Shown here: positions 1 through 8,491 of the stretch, in pieces
How the letters are laid out: the number at the start of each line of letters is the position of its first letter
Numbering within the stretch: the first letter of the stretch is position 1
Source of the DNA: JACJWR01 sp963752505
Lineage (GTDB): Bacteria > Actinomycetota > Actinomycetes > S36-B12 > UBA10799
Length of the DNA stretch: 64,000 nucleotides
NCBI GenBank assembly: GCA_963752505.1
Contig: CAVVYM010000006.1
Location: 248,001-312,000 of the forward strand
Reading direction: 5' to 3'
The notes under the pieces: generated by a model
The model's database searches: none
What the model was told of the DNA's origin: nothing
Seen by the model: the letters and a program-made list of their open reading frames with translations, nothing else
Position numbers and translations under genes: made by a program

Positions 1-523
1 CGAACGCACGCTCGGTGAACTCGTCGAAGTCCGTGCCGAGGCCAAGAGCCTGGCCCTCGAAGGTCAAAGTGAGGTCGACCGTGCCGCCGGTGCTGTGCGG
101 GGTAGGTCTGCGTGGATCACCCGACGGCCTCGCCACGAACCCCACCGGTAGTCCCGGTTGCGCGTAGGCACGGTCGTAGAGGAACTGCTGCAACCGCGGG
201 TCGCGCCAAGCATCGAAAACGGCGATTCCGAATGGTTCGGGCAGCCTCGCGGCGGCCGCTGTGAGCCGCTCGACCGCGCCCGACCGCAGGTAGGCGCCAT
301 CGACGGCGTAGGGGAATCCGTGCCGCGCATACACCGCAACGTTGTGGACTCCGTCGAGGCGTACCAGCGGCTCACCGTCACCGACAGCGTCATCGCCAAC
401 CGCAGGCAGCGGCCCTGCCCCGACCTCATCGGCATCCAACAGCGTGGGCAGCGGATCGACGATGACCTCGGTGGCCGCCGCGAGGGGGTGACCGGGCACC
501 GTGGCCCACGCGTATTCGGACAT
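1..523 (-). CDS. D-alanyl-D-alanine dipeptidase, VanX-like (3' end cut off)
   Basis: VanX-type M15D zinc peptidases cleave D-Ala-D-Ala. Reading the minus strand from the ATG at 523 gives an open frame of about 174 codons that leaves the window at base 1. Near residues 140-165 it carries PHSTGGTVDLTL, matching the SxHxxGxAxD zinc-ligand motif (His and Asp), followed by LGLGTDFDEF, a VanX-family signature. An upstream stretch (FGIAVFDAWRDPRLQQFLYD) also fits the family. The last zinc His and the catalytic Glu would lie outside the window. The start is favoured by CACGAT six bases upstream (leaderless pattern). It is divergent from the CrtI-like gene at 567. No vanA/vanH neighbours are seen, so a wall-turnover role is likelier than glycopeptide resistance. 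Confidence 0.8.
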   Translation of the reverse strand, partial: MSEYAWATVPGHPLAAATEVIVDPLPTLLDADEVGAGPLPAVGDDAVGDGEPLVRLDGVHNVAVYARHGFPYAVDGAYLRSGAVERLTAAAARLPEPFGIAVFDAWRDPRLQQFLYDRAYAQPGLPVGFVARPSGDPRRPTPHSTGGTVDLTLTFEGQALGLGTDFDEFTERAF

Positions 524-566
524 GGGCACATCGTGCCGCATCGGAGGGCTCTGGCACGCTGGGGGC

Positions 567-2060
567 GTGGCACGCATCGTGGTGGTTGGCGCCGGCATGG
601 GCGGCATGGCGGTGGCGGCGCGGCTCTCCGTGAAGGGGCACGCCGTGACGATCCTGGAGCAGGGTGACACCTACGGGGGGAAGCTCGGCTCCTACCGCCG
701 CGATGGTTTCGCGTTCGACACCGGGCCCAGCCTGCTCACGTTGCCTGCGGTGTACCGCGATCTGTTCATCAAGACCGGCCGCTCCGAACTCGATGATGTG
801 GTCGACCTACGGCCCGTCGAACCCGGCTTTGCCTACACCTGGGCCGATGGCACGCGCGCGGAACTCCCCGGCGCGGGAGCCGGGGCTGTTGCGGCCGCCC
901 TCGGCGACGCCCTCGGGGGTTCAGCCGCCGACGACTGGAAGGCGTTGATGCGCCGTGCAGCCGCCGTGTGGCGCCTGACCCGACGTCCGGTGCTGGAATC
1001 GCCGTTGACCAGCCTGCGTGACCTGCTCCCCCTGGCGCGCAGCGCCTCGGACATTCGCCTGGTCGCCCCCTGGCAAACGCTGCGCCGGGCGGGCACGTCA
1101 CAACTGCGCGACCCGCGCCTGGTCACCCTGCTTGACCGCTACGCGACCTACACCGGATCTGACCCGCGCAAAGCACCTGCGGCCTTGATCACCGTGCCCT
1201 ATGTGGAGCAGGCTTTCGGGGCCTGGCACATCGGCGGCGGGATCCGCATGCTCGCCGACGCGCTCTACGCGCGCCTGCTCGAGCGTTCGGTCAACGTCGA
1301 ATTCGGTGCGCCGGTGAGCCGAATCGAAACTGCTGGTGGACAGGTGCAGGCCGTGCACACCGCGAATGGGCAGCGCCTCGAAGCCGACGTTGTCGTGGCG
1401 AACGCCGACGCCACCGCGGTCTATTCGACGTTGGTCGATGATCCTGCCGCCCGGCCGGCCGCCCGATCTCTGGCCAAAGCGACGCCGTCGTTCTCCGGGT
1501 TCGTTCTACTGCTTGCCGTGAAGGGACGCACACCGGGCCTGGAACACCACAACGTCTGGTTTCCGGCCGACTACGACGCCGAGTTCGACTCACTGTTCGG
1601 CCGTGGCGCCAAGCCGGTGGAGGATCCGACCATCTACGTGTGCTCGCCGCACGACGACCTCATGCGTCCGGATGCGGACCACGAATCCTGGTTCGTGCTG
1701 GTCAATGCACCGCGCCAGGGCACCGGACCGGGCTGCATCGACTGGCGCGCGCCGGGACTGGCGCAGTCCTACGCCGACCACCTCATTGGCGTCATGGCGC
1801 GACGCGGCATCGACGTCGGCGATCGTCTGCTGTGGCGTGTGATTCGCACTCCCGCGGACCTTGAGGAGGAAGCGGCGGCTCCGGGCGGCGCCATCTACGG
1901 CACGTCCTCGAACGGCACCCGCGCTGCCTTTCTGCGCCCTGCCAACGAATCGCCGGTCAAGGGATTGTTCCTGGTGGGCGGATCCTCGCACCCCGGCGGC
2001 GGTTTGCCGCTGGTTGGGATGAGCGCGGAGATCGTCGCCAACCTCATCGGCCGGGCGTGA
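567..2060 (+). CDS. CrtI/CrtD-family carotenoid desaturase-like FAD oxidoreductase
   Basis: A 497-residue FAD-dependent amine-oxidase-fold protein of the phytoene desaturase superfamily. The N-terminus is the dinucleotide-binding VVVGAGMGGMAVAARL, followed by GGKLGSYRRDGFAFDTGPSL, the typical CrtI-family substrate/FAD motif. The C-terminus has LFLVGGSSHPGGGLPLVGMS, the conserved CrtI-type FAD-binding end. The segment DRYATYTGSDPRKAPA resembles CrtD-type (hydroxycarotenoid 3,4-desaturase) proteins. A second, more standard CrtI lies at 4775, so this one may act on a later carotenoid or on an unrelated polyene; substrate is not assignable. GTG 567 is chosen over in-frame upstream codons because the Rossmann motif begins at residue 4 and CACGCT lies six bases upstream. 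Confidence 0.8.
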   Translation: MARIVVVGAGMGGMAVAARLSVKGHAVTILEQGDTYGGKLGSYRRDGFAFDTGPSLLTLPAVYRDLFIKTGRSELDDVVDLRPVEPGFAYTWADGTRAELPGAGAGAVAAALGDALGGSAADDWKALMRRAAAVWRLTRRPVLESPLTSLRDLLPLARSASDIRLVAPWQTLRRAGTSQLRDPRLVTLLDRYATYTGSDPRKAPAALITVPYVEQAFGAWHIGGGIRMLADALYARLLERSVNVEFGAPVSRIETAGGQVQAVHTANGQRLEADVVVANADATAVYSTLVDDPAARPAARSLAKATPSFSGFVLLLAVKGRTPGLEHHNVWFPADYDAEFDSLFGRGAKPVEDPTIYVCSPHDDLMRPDADHESWFVLVNAPRQGTGPGCIDWRAPGLAQSYADHLIGVMARRGIDVGDRLLWRVIRTPADLEEEAAAPGGAIYGTSSNGTRAAFLRPANESPVKGLFLVGGSSHPGGGLPLVGMSAEIVANLIGRA

Positions 2061-2071
2061 CCGACGCACCG

Positions 2072-2743
2072 TCAGGCGCTGTTGCCGTTGAGCCGCCGGC
2101 GAATCGTAGCGAGCACCTGACCGGTGCCGACCGTAGCCAGCCCCAACGCCACTGCGGCACCGACGACAGCCAACAGCACGACGTCGCCGCCGTAGAGACC
2201 GTCCGCAAAGAGAAACATCCCGACAACGAGAACACGGCTGGGGCGCTCCCACACACTCACCACGCCGATCTCGCTCATGCCCGCGGACCCGGCACGGGCC
2301 CTGGCGTACTCCTGCAGGAACGTGAGAACCGCGGCGAGGGCACACACCCACGCTGGCGCCCCCGCCAGCCACAGGGCGAAGAGGAAGAGCATGTCCGCCA
2401 CGCGGTCCACCACTGAGTCGTAGACATAGCCCCAGGTCGTGGTGCGCGACGTCATCACAGCCACGGCACCGTCGAGGTTGTCGACCAACCCGGACACGAG
2501 CACGAGAACTCCGGCCAGAACCAACCACCGGCCACCCGCCCAAGTCGCGAACACCGCGCCAGCAACGATGACGAGTCCGCCGGTGGTCACTGCGTTCGGC
2601 GACGCCCGCACGGCCACCAACGGCCGCGCCAGGGCGTGCACCACCGACAGCCAGAAGTGCACCAGCCGATTCGACGCCGGATCCATGCCGCCGTGAAGGT
2701 CAGCCCAGCGGCGCAGGTACTCCTCTCGGCTCATCACGGGCAT
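2072..2743 (-). CDS. CDP-alcohol phosphatidyltransferase family membrane protein
   Basis: A 223-residue membrane protein that should transfer a phospho-alcohol between CDP-diacylglycerol (or a CDP-alcohol) and an acceptor. The family signature DGxxAR(x8)GxxxDxxxD is visible as DNLDGAVAV, then eight residues, then GYVYDSVVD. All four metal-binding Asp positions are kept, but the usual Arg after Ala is Val. About five or six hydrophobic segments are present. Start ATG 2743 shares one base with the metF stop (TGATG junction), so the two are translationally coupled; MSREEY at 2734 is an alternative start. It could make a phosphatidylinositol-type or other phospholipid; which one cannot be told. 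Confidence 0.8.
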   Translation of the reverse strand: MPVMSREEYLRRWADLHGGMDPASNRLVHFWLSVVHALARPLVAVRASPNAVTTGGLVIVAGAVFATWAGGRWLVLAGVLVLVSGLVDNLDGAVAVMTSRTTTWGYVYDSVVDRVADMLFLFALWLAGAPAWVCALAAVLTFLQEYARARAGSAGMSEIGVVSVWERPSRVLVVGMFLFADGLYGGDVVLLAVVGAAVALGLATVGTGQVLATIRRRLNGNSA

Positions 2744-3624
2744 CAGCGCGCTTCGAGTCCCAACTCCCGGAACACCTGCAGGGTGGAGTTTGACCGGTTC
2801 AGGGTGTAGAAGTGCAACCCAGGAGCACCTTCGTCCAACAAGTTCTGACACATCTGCGCAGCCACTTCGACCCCGAGGTCGATCACTGCCTCGGAGTCAT
2901 CGCCCAGGGCCAGGAATCGCTCGGCCAGTGCGGTGGGGAACGCTGCGCCGGAGAGTTTGGCGAACCGCTGGATCTGGCTCACGTTCGTGACAGGCATGAT
3001 GCCGGGCAGGATCGGCATGTCGACGCCAATCTGCGCCGCGCGCTCCACCAGCCGGAAGTAGTCCGCGGCGTCGAAGAAGAACTGGGAAATGGCGAAGTCC
3101 GCCCCCGCCTCCTGCTTGCGCAGGAGCACCTTCGCATCGTCATCCAGGCTGGAGGCCTCGGGGTGACCCTCCGGGAACGCCGCGACTCCCACGGTGAAAT
3201 CCCCGCGACTCTCCACCAACGTTACGAGTTCGTCCGCGTGCTCGAGCCCACCCGGATGCGATTCCCATGGTGCATCGAGGCCGCCGGGCGGGTCGCCGCG
3301 CAGCGCCAGCACATGATGGACACCCGCCGCCGAGTAGGCATCGACTATCTCGGTGAGTTCGTCGCGGGTGGACCCAACACAGGTGAGGTGGCCCACGGGC
3401 AGCAGATCCGTCTCTTGCGCGATTCGGCCGGTCAGGCGGATCGTGCGGTCGCGGGTGGATCCGCCTGCACCGTAGGTGACCGAGACGAAGGTCGGCGCCA
3501 GGTGATGGAGATCATTGATGGTGTGCCAGAGGTTGCGCTCTCCCACGTCAGTTTTCGGGGGGAAGAATTCGAACGAAAAGGACTTCCCGCCCTCCGCAAC
3601 ATGCTGGGCAACTGAGAAAGACAT
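2743..3624 (-). CDS. metF: Methylenetetrahydrofolate reductase
   Basis: Reduces 5,10-methylene-THF to 5-methyl-THF in the cytosol, supplying the methyl group for methionine synthesis; FAD cofactor. The 293-residue length is standard. Family motifs are SFEFFPPKT near the N-terminus (catalytic Glu), FVSVTYGAGGSTRDRT, HLTCVG, VLALRGDPP and the late QFFFDAADYF/ILPGIMPVTN segments. Divergent from crtE, with only 69 bases between the two starts. TATCCT at 3632-3637 (minus strand) sits seven bases before the ATG, suggesting a leaderless mRNA. In M. tuberculosis a metF-like gene (Rv2172c) also neighbours idsA2, as here. Confidence 0.95.
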   Translation of the reverse strand: MSFSVAQHVAEGGKSFSFEFFPPKTDVGERNLWHTINDLHHLAPTFVSVTYGAGGSTRDRTIRLTGRIAQETDLLPVGHLTCVGSTRDELTEIVDAYSAAGVHHVLALRGDPPGGLDAPWESHPGGLEHADELVTLVESRGDFTVGVAAFPEGHPEASSLDDDAKVLLRKQEAGADFAISQFFFDAADYFRLVERAAQIGVDMPILPGIMPVTNVSQIQRFAKLSGAAFPTALAERFLALGDDSEAVIDLGVEVAAQMCQNLLDEGAPGLHFYTLNRSNSTLQVFRELGLEAR

Positions 3625-3631
3625 GGTGGCA

Positions 3632-3637
3632 AGGATA
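3632..3637 (-). promoter_or_regulatory. -10 element for leaderless metF
   Basis: TATCCT on the minus strand, seven bases upstream of the metF ATG. No Shine-Dalgarno is seen between it and the start. A -35 is not obvious. Confidence 0.55.
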
Positions 3638-3681
3638 CGCCGCCCATCGACTGTCTGCGTGCTCCCGCCAACGGTGCGCCG

Positions 3682-3687
3682 TAGGCT
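3682..3687 (+). promoter_or_regulatory. -10 element for leaderless crtE
   Basis: TAGGCT six bases upstream of the crtE ATG at 3694, placing the expected transcription start on the start codon. The metF and crtE -10 boxes point away from each other across a 69-base gap. Confidence 0.55.
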
Positions 3688-3693
3688 GGGGCC

Positions 3694-4773
3694 ATGACGG
3701 CCTCCGACCGCCCCTCCCCGCTGGACACCGAAGATCTTCGTACTCGCGTTGGCAAATCACTGCACTCCTTCTTGGCCAGCCAGGTGGACGTACTCGACGG
3801 TGTGTCCTCCGACGTGTCGCCGCTGTCCGAATCGGTCACCGAACTGCTGGCCGGCGGGAAGCGACTCCGGCCGGCGTTCTGCTACTGGGGATGGCGCGGC
3901 GCGGGCGGCGAGGACGCCCCGGCCGCCCTCGAGGCAGCTGCGTCGTTGGAGTTCCTGCAGGCCTGCGCCCTGATCCACGACGACGTCATGGATGGATCCG
4001 ACACCCGGCGCGGGATGCCCGCCGTGCATCGCCGGTTCGCCTCACTGCACCGCGGCAACTCCTGGCTGGGTTCATCGGAGGCGTTCGGCGTCGGCTCGGC
4101 GATCCTGGTCGGCGACCTGTGCCTGTCGTGGGCCGACCAGATGTTGTTGAGCAGCGGCCTCCCTGCCGATGCCCTTGCTCGCGGCAAGCCCGTCTACGAC
4201 GAGATGCGCGTCGAATTGATGGCCGGGCAGTACCTCGACCTGTTGGAGCAGGCGCGCGGCGGCGGCTCAGTGGAGCGCGCGATGAGGGTGGTGCGATACA
4301 AGTCTGCCAAGTACACCATCGAGCGCCCGCTGCACCTCGGGGCCGCGTTGGCAGGGGCCCCACGCCACGTGGTGGATGCCTACAGTGCCTACGGCCTTCC
4401 ACTCGGTGCCGCGTTCCAACTGCGCGACGATGTGCTCGGCGTGTTCGGCGATCCAGAGGTGACTGGCAAGCCCGCCGGCGACGACTTGCGCGAGGGTAAA
4501 CGCACGGTGCTCGTGGCTCGGGCTCTCGAATCGGCCTCACCCGGCCAGGCCCACGTGCTGCGCACCTACCTCGGCGATCCCTCCCTGGACGCGATGCACA
4601 TCGACCAGATGCGCGAGATCATTGTCGACACCGGCGCTCTGGCTCAGGTAGAGGGACTGATCGGCGAACTGGCGGACGAGGCCCACACTGCCATCGCCGA
4701 AGTCGACCTCAATCCGCCTGCGACTGAAGTCCTCACCGATCTCATCGTGGCTGCAACCTCAAGGAAGGTGTGA
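3694..4773 (+). CDS. crtE: Geranylgeranyl diphosphate synthase (polyprenyl synthetase)
   Basis: A 359-residue trans-prenyltransferase that condenses IPP with allylic diphosphates, probably to GGPP, the C20 precursor of phytoene. First Asp-rich motif: LIHDDVMDGSDTRRG near residues 93-107. Second region: FQLRDDVLGVFGD, with the shortened DDxxG form common in actinobacterial IdsA proteins. GGKRLRP provides the IPP-binding Arg/Lys. The stop is separated by one base from crtI at 4775, so the two are co-transcribed. The gene occupies the position of idsA2 in M. tuberculosis, so it may also feed prenyl chains to other pathways. Chain length cannot be settled by reading alone. Confidence 0.9.
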   Translation: MTASDRPSPLDTEDLRTRVGKSLHSFLASQVDVLDGVSSDVSPLSESVTELLAGGKRLRPAFCYWGWRGAGGEDAPAALEAAASLEFLQACALIHDDVMDGSDTRRGMPAVHRRFASLHRGNSWLGSSEAFGVGSAILVGDLCLSWADQMLLSSGLPADALARGKPVYDEMRVELMAGQYLDLLEQARGGGSVERAMRVVRYKSAKYTIERPLHLGAALAGAPRHVVDAYSAYGLPLGAAFQLRDDVLGVFGDPEVTGKPAGDDLREGKRTVLVARALESASPGQAHVLRTYLGDPSLDAMHIDQMREIIVDTGALAQVEGLIGELADEAHTAIAEVDLNPPATEVLTDLIVAATSRKV

Positions 4774-4774
4774 C

Positions 4775-6337
4775 ATGGCGTCACTCAAGCGTTGGCTGCC
4801 GGGACCCCCTCGGACCGTGTCCGGGCCGACTGATCGCGTCGTGGTCGTCGGCGCGGGGCTCGCGGGACTCTCCACGGCGATGAGGCTGGCCGGCGCCGGT
4901 CGCGAGGTCACGGTGTTGGAAAGGGAGGCCGTCCCGGGCGGACGGGCCGGCCTGATTGAGGATTCCGGCTACCGATTCGACACTGGCCCCACAGTGTTGA
5001 CGATGCCGGATCTGATCGCCGATGCCTTCGACTGCCTCGACGAGGAGATGTCCGACTGGCTCCAACTCGAACCGGTCAATCCGCTGTACCGGGCCTACTA
5101 CCCCGACGGCTCCCAACTCGACGTCCACTCTGACACCGAGGCAATGACCGAGGAGATCGAGCGGGTGATCGGTCCCGGTGAGGCCGCGGGTTACCGACGC
5201 TACGTCGACTTCGTCTCGAGCCTCTACCAGTACGAGATGCGCGACTTCATCGACCGCAACATCGACTCGCCCCTCGATCTGCTCACCCCGGACCTCGCCC
5301 GACTGGTTGCGATCGGCGGATTCCGCAAACTCGCACCGAAGGTGGAGCAGTTCCTGCAGGATCCGCGCACCCAGCGGGTTTACAGTTTCCAGGCCATGTA
5401 CGCCGGGCTCTCGCCCTATGACGCCCTGGCCATCTACGCCGTGATCGCCTACATGGACTCCGTGGCCGGGGTCTTCTTCCCCAAGGGCGGCATGCACGCG
5501 GTGCCGAGGGCCATGGCGGCAGCCGCCGAGAAGCACGGGGTGACGTTTCGCTACAACACTGAAGTGATCCGGGTTGACCTCGACGGCGATCGCGCCACTG
5601 GCGTCATCACCGCCGATGGTGAGCGGATCCCGGCTGACGTAGTCGTGCTCAATCCCGACCTTCCCGTGGCCTATCGAGATCTACTCGGCACAGAGCCGTG
5701 GTCCGTGCGGCGCCTCAACTACTCCCCTTCCTGCGCCTTGTTGCTCGCCGGGTCCGGGGAGCACTACTCGAAGATCGCCCATCACAACATCCACTTCGGC
5801 CGATCGTGGGAAGGCGTCTTCACCGATCTGATCGACGCCGGGAAACTGATGACCGACCCCAGCCTGCTGGTGACCAACCCAAGTCGCAGCGACCCGAGTT
5901 TGGCGCCCGACGGCAAGGAGATCTACTACGTCCTGTTCCCCACGCCGAACCTCGATGCCGGTATCGATTGGGCATCGGAAGGGCCCCGCTACCGAGACGA
6001 GATGATCGCAACCCTGGAGGCTCGCGGCTACGTGGGCTTCGGCGATGCCATCGAGGTGGAGCACCTCACCACGCCCCAGGACTGGGCGGATCGTGGAATG
6101 GAACGTGGCGCACCGTTCGCCGCTGCGCATTCGTTCGGCCAGACCGGACCGTTCCGCCCGGGCAACCTGTGGGGACGCAACGTGGTGTTCACGGGTTCCG
6201 GGACGCAGCCTGGCGTCGGTGTTCCGATGGTGCTCATTTCGGGTCGCTTGGCCGCCGAACGGATCACCGGCCTCGACCGCTCCTACTCGTCCCGCGCAAT
6301 GCGGCATGCCCCGCAATCCAGCAGAATCAGCCCATGA
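4775..6337 (+). CDS. crtI: Phytoene desaturase CrtI
   Basis: FAD-dependent desaturase expected to convert phytoene to lycopene (or an intermediate) at the membrane. Typical length (520 aa). N-terminal VVVVGAGLAGLSTAMRL dinucleotide fold, GGRAGLIEDSGYRFDTGPTV motif, and C-terminal NVVFTGSGTQPGVGVPMVL, the bacterial phytoene dehydrogenase signature. It follows crtE by one base, and its stop overlaps the start of the glutathione peroxidase by four bases (ATGA), making a crtE-crtI-gpx operon. It is the better crtI candidate of the two CrtI-like proteins because of its tight linkage to crtE. Number of desaturation steps is not predictable here. Confidence 0.93.
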   Translation: MASLKRWLPGPPRTVSGPTDRVVVVGAGLAGLSTAMRLAGAGREVTVLEREAVPGGRAGLIEDSGYRFDTGPTVLTMPDLIADAFDCLDEEMSDWLQLEPVNPLYRAYYPDGSQLDVHSDTEAMTEEIERVIGPGEAAGYRRYVDFVSSLYQYEMRDFIDRNIDSPLDLLTPDLARLVAIGGFRKLAPKVEQFLQDPRTQRVYSFQAMYAGLSPYDALAIYAVIAYMDSVAGVFFPKGGMHAVPRAMAAAAEKHGVTFRYNTEVIRVDLDGDRATGVITADGERIPADVVVLNPDLPVAYRDLLGTEPWSVRRLNYSPSCALLLAGSGEHYSKIAHHNIHFGRSWEGVFTDLIDAGKLMTDPSLLVTNPSRSDPSLAPDGKEIYYVLFPTPNLDAGIDWASEGPRYRDEMIATLEARGYVGFGDAIEVEHLTTPQDWADRGMERGAPFAAAHSFGQTGPFRPGNLWGRNVVFTGSGTQPGVGVPMVLISGRLAAERITGLDRSYSSRAMRHAPQSSRISP

Positions 6338-6831
6338 GCGATGCGACGAGCCTGTACGACCTGACCTACACAACCAACCGCGGGGACGTGGTGCCGCTGT
6401 CGGAGTACACCGGCCGGCCGGTGCTCATCGTCAACACAGCCAGCAAGTGCGGTTTCACGCCGCAGTACGAAGGGCTGGAGGAGCTCTACCAGCAGTTCGG
6501 CGACCGCGGCCTCGTGGTGATCGGATTCCCCTGCGACCAATTCGCGCACCAGGAGCCCGGCAACGACGACGAGATTGCCGAGTTCTGTTCGCTGAACTAC
6601 GGCGTGACGTTCCCGTTGTCGACGAAGATCGACGTGAACGGCTCGGATACCGACCCCGTCTTCGCGTTCTGCAAATCCAAGGCCGGTGGGCTCATGGGAT
6701 CGACCATCAAGTGGAACTTCACCAAGTTCCTGGTGGCCCCGGACGGCACGACCGTCACGCGCTACGCCCCGAAGACGAACCCCGAGACTCTCGCCCCTGA
6801 TATCGAGGCAGTGCTTCCGACGCCTGAGTGA
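6334..6831 (+). CDS. Glutathione peroxidase family thiol peroxidase
   Basis: A 165-residue thioredoxin-fold peroxidase. The peroxidatic Cys is in VNTASKCGFTPQYEGLEEL (about residue 39, Cys rather than selenocysteine); the catalytic Gln and the second Cys lie in VIGFPCDQFAHQEPG, and the Trp/Asn pair in IKWNFTKFLV. Actinobacteria generally lack glutathione, so the electron donor is probably thioredoxin or mycothiol-linked (inference). Start ATG 6334 overlaps the crtI stop (ATGA), which is translational coupling; a longer open frame upstream of this ATG is only the crtI shadow. Linkage to carotenoid genes suggests a joint role against lipid peroxidation. Confidence 0.93.
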   Translation: MSDATSLYDLTYTTNRGDVVPLSEYTGRPVLIVNTASKCGFTPQYEGLEELYQQFGDRGLVVIGFPCDQFAHQEPGNDDEIAEFCSLNYGVTFPLSTKIDVNGSDTDPVFAFCKSKAGGLMGSTIKWNFTKFLVAPDGTTVTRYAPKTNPETLAPDIEAVLPTPE

Positions 6832-6857
6832 ATCGTCGCCGAAGTACCCCGGCGGCC

Positions 6858-8450
6858 TCAGGGATCCGGCCGAGGGGCGGTGGCGGGGCTGGGCAGCGGA
6901 CCGACGATAGTCTGCCTGGCGGCCACCCCGGCCGCGATGGGGTTCTCCGGCAAGAGGCCGTGATCGCCCGGGGCGCCCAGCAGCAACCGCCGCTCCCGCG
7001 GGCTGGTCATCAGCACCACCGCGATGATGCCGGCAACGATGAGCAGCCCGATGCCCTCGGAAAGCTGCAGGTAGGTGTCCTGCGTGGAACTCGACGTGGC
7101 CAAGGCGTGCAAGGTAAACACCGCGGTGCCGAGCAGCACGACGCGGAACTCGTTGCGCCGCAGACCTGCTGCCACGAGCAGCGGCAAACACCACAGGACA
7201 TACCACGGCTGCACTACCGGACCCAGAAAAACGATGGCGGCGAACGCAAGACCGGCCGCCCGGGTGGCGGATCTGCCCTCGGGTTTGAGTGCCAGCCAGG
7301 CGATGAATCCCAACGCCAACAACTGCCCGATGGCGCGCATGATGGCCACCATGGTGTCCACCGAGGCGATACCTGCCCAACTCGTCACCTGTCCGGTGAT
7401 CATCCCCAGCGCAGTGGGCGGTGACAGCCAGGTACGCACCTTCCCCGGTGTCGCCAACGCATCGAGCCACCCCAAGCCCGTCCGGCTCAGCAGGCTCAGG
7501 GCCGCGAAGACGACGATGACGATCACCCCGGCGTACACCCACTTGACCACCCGCGACCAGAATCCGGCCCTCGTGCCGGCCCAGATCAGGCCGATGAACG
7601 GCAGCGCCAGCAACCCGATGGGCTTGACCGCGCCGGCCAGCGCGATCAGCACCACGGCGGTCACACAGCGGCGCTCAATCGCCATGACGAAGGCCACCGT
7701 GATGAGCCCCACCATCAAGGCGTCGTTGTGGATTCCGACGATGAAGTGCATGTAGACCAGCGGGTTCAGCGCGACCAGCCACAGCGCCTTGGAGCTGTCT
7801 ATGCCGTGCAACTGCGCTAGCCGCACCACACCCCAGGCCATCATGGCTACGCCCACCACGGCGATGAGGCGGAAGACGTAGGCACCGAACAGCGGATCAC
7901 CGCCGGTGAAGTCCGCGACCCCACGTTCCAGGATCAGGAACAGCGGGCCGTACGGGGCTGGCGATTCGCCCCACAACGGGTCGGCTCCGGTGCCAAACCA
8001 GCCGGGCACCGCGACGACCCCCGAGGTGTAAGGGTCCTTCCCCTCCTGCAGCAGGAGACCCTGCGCGTAGTACGAGTACACGTCGCGCGAGAACAGTGGG
8101 AACGCAAAGAGCAGCGGCAATCCCCAGGCGACCATGGTCCCCCAGAGCCGACGGGCATCGCGCAACGACGAGTGCATCACCCCGAACCCCAGCGCCAGCC
8201 ACGATTGCAGCAGCAGACCCACGCCCAGCAGCACCGAGATCTTGGAGATGATGGTGCCCGAGCTCGAGCCCCTCAGCGATTCCACGAGCGGCACCGAGTT
8301 GAGCCCGGAGCTCACGGGAAGCCAGCCGACGCCCAGTGAGCCCAAGGTGATCAGCAGCGAGGCGACGACGCCCGGCACCACATACCGCAGGGCGAACGCG
8401 GACGGCGGCTCGGTATCCACCGACTCGGGGTCGCGCTCCAGTACCGCCAC
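6858..8450 (-). CDS. Polyprenol-phosphomannose-dependent alpha-1,6-mannosyltransferase (MptA/MptB type)
   Basis: A 530-residue polytopic GT-C fold enzyme with roughly 12-13 hydrophobic segments. FSRDVYSYYAQG in the first extracytoplasmic loop carries the catalytic-type Asp found in mycobacterial MptA/MptB, which elongate the alpha-1,6-mannan backbone of lipomannan from polyprenyl-phosphomannose. Position beside an idsA-type gene and a PknL-like kinase equals that of mptA (Rv2174) in M. tuberculosis; sequence alone does not separate MptA from MptB. GTG 8450 is supported by TACCCT six bases upstream (leaderless). It is convergent with the crtE-crtI-gpx operon and divergent from crtB. Confidence 0.85.
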   Translation of the reverse strand: MAVLERDPESVDTEPPSAFALRYVVPGVVASLLITLGSLGVGWLPVSSGLNSVPLVESLRGSSSGTIISKISVLLGVGLLLQSWLALGFGVMHSSLRDARRLWGTMVAWGLPLLFAFPLFSRDVYSYYAQGLLLQEGKDPYTSGVVAVPGWFGTGADPLWGESPAPYGPLFLILERGVADFTGGDPLFGAYVFRLIAVVGVAMMAWGVVRLAQLHGIDSSKALWLVALNPLVYMHFIVGIHNDALMVGLITVAFVMAIERRCVTAVVLIALAGAVKPIGLLALPFIGLIWAGTRAGFWSRVVKWVYAGVIVIVVFAALSLLSRTGLGWLDALATPGKVRTWLSPPTALGMITGQVTSWAGIASVDTMVAIMRAIGQLLALGFIAWLALKPEGRSATRAAGLAFAAIVFLGPVVQPWYVLWCLPLLVAAGLRRNEFRVVLLGTAVFTLHALATSSSTQDTYLQLSEGIGLLIVAGIIAVVLMTSPRERRLLLGAPGDHGLLPENPIAAGVAARQTIVGPLPSPATAPRPDP

Positions 8451-8456
8451 CGCACA

Positions 8457-8462
8457 AGGGTA
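8457..8462 (-). promoter_or_regulatory. -10 element for leaderless mannosyltransferase gene
   Basis: TACCCT on the minus strand, six bases before the GTG at 8450. Confidence 0.5.
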
Positions 8463-8491
8463 ACCGGATGCGAGGCTGGCAAGATGGGCGC

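Noticed and set aside
1..523. Vancomycin-resistance operon suspected from the VanX-like gene
   Set aside because: No VanA/VanH-like ligase or dehydrogenase or VanRS is visible; VanX-like peptidases are widespread in actinobacteria.
5698..6333. A long N-terminal extension of the glutathione peroxidase frame
   Set aside because: It is the crtI gene read out of frame; the peroxidase fold begins just after ATG 6334.
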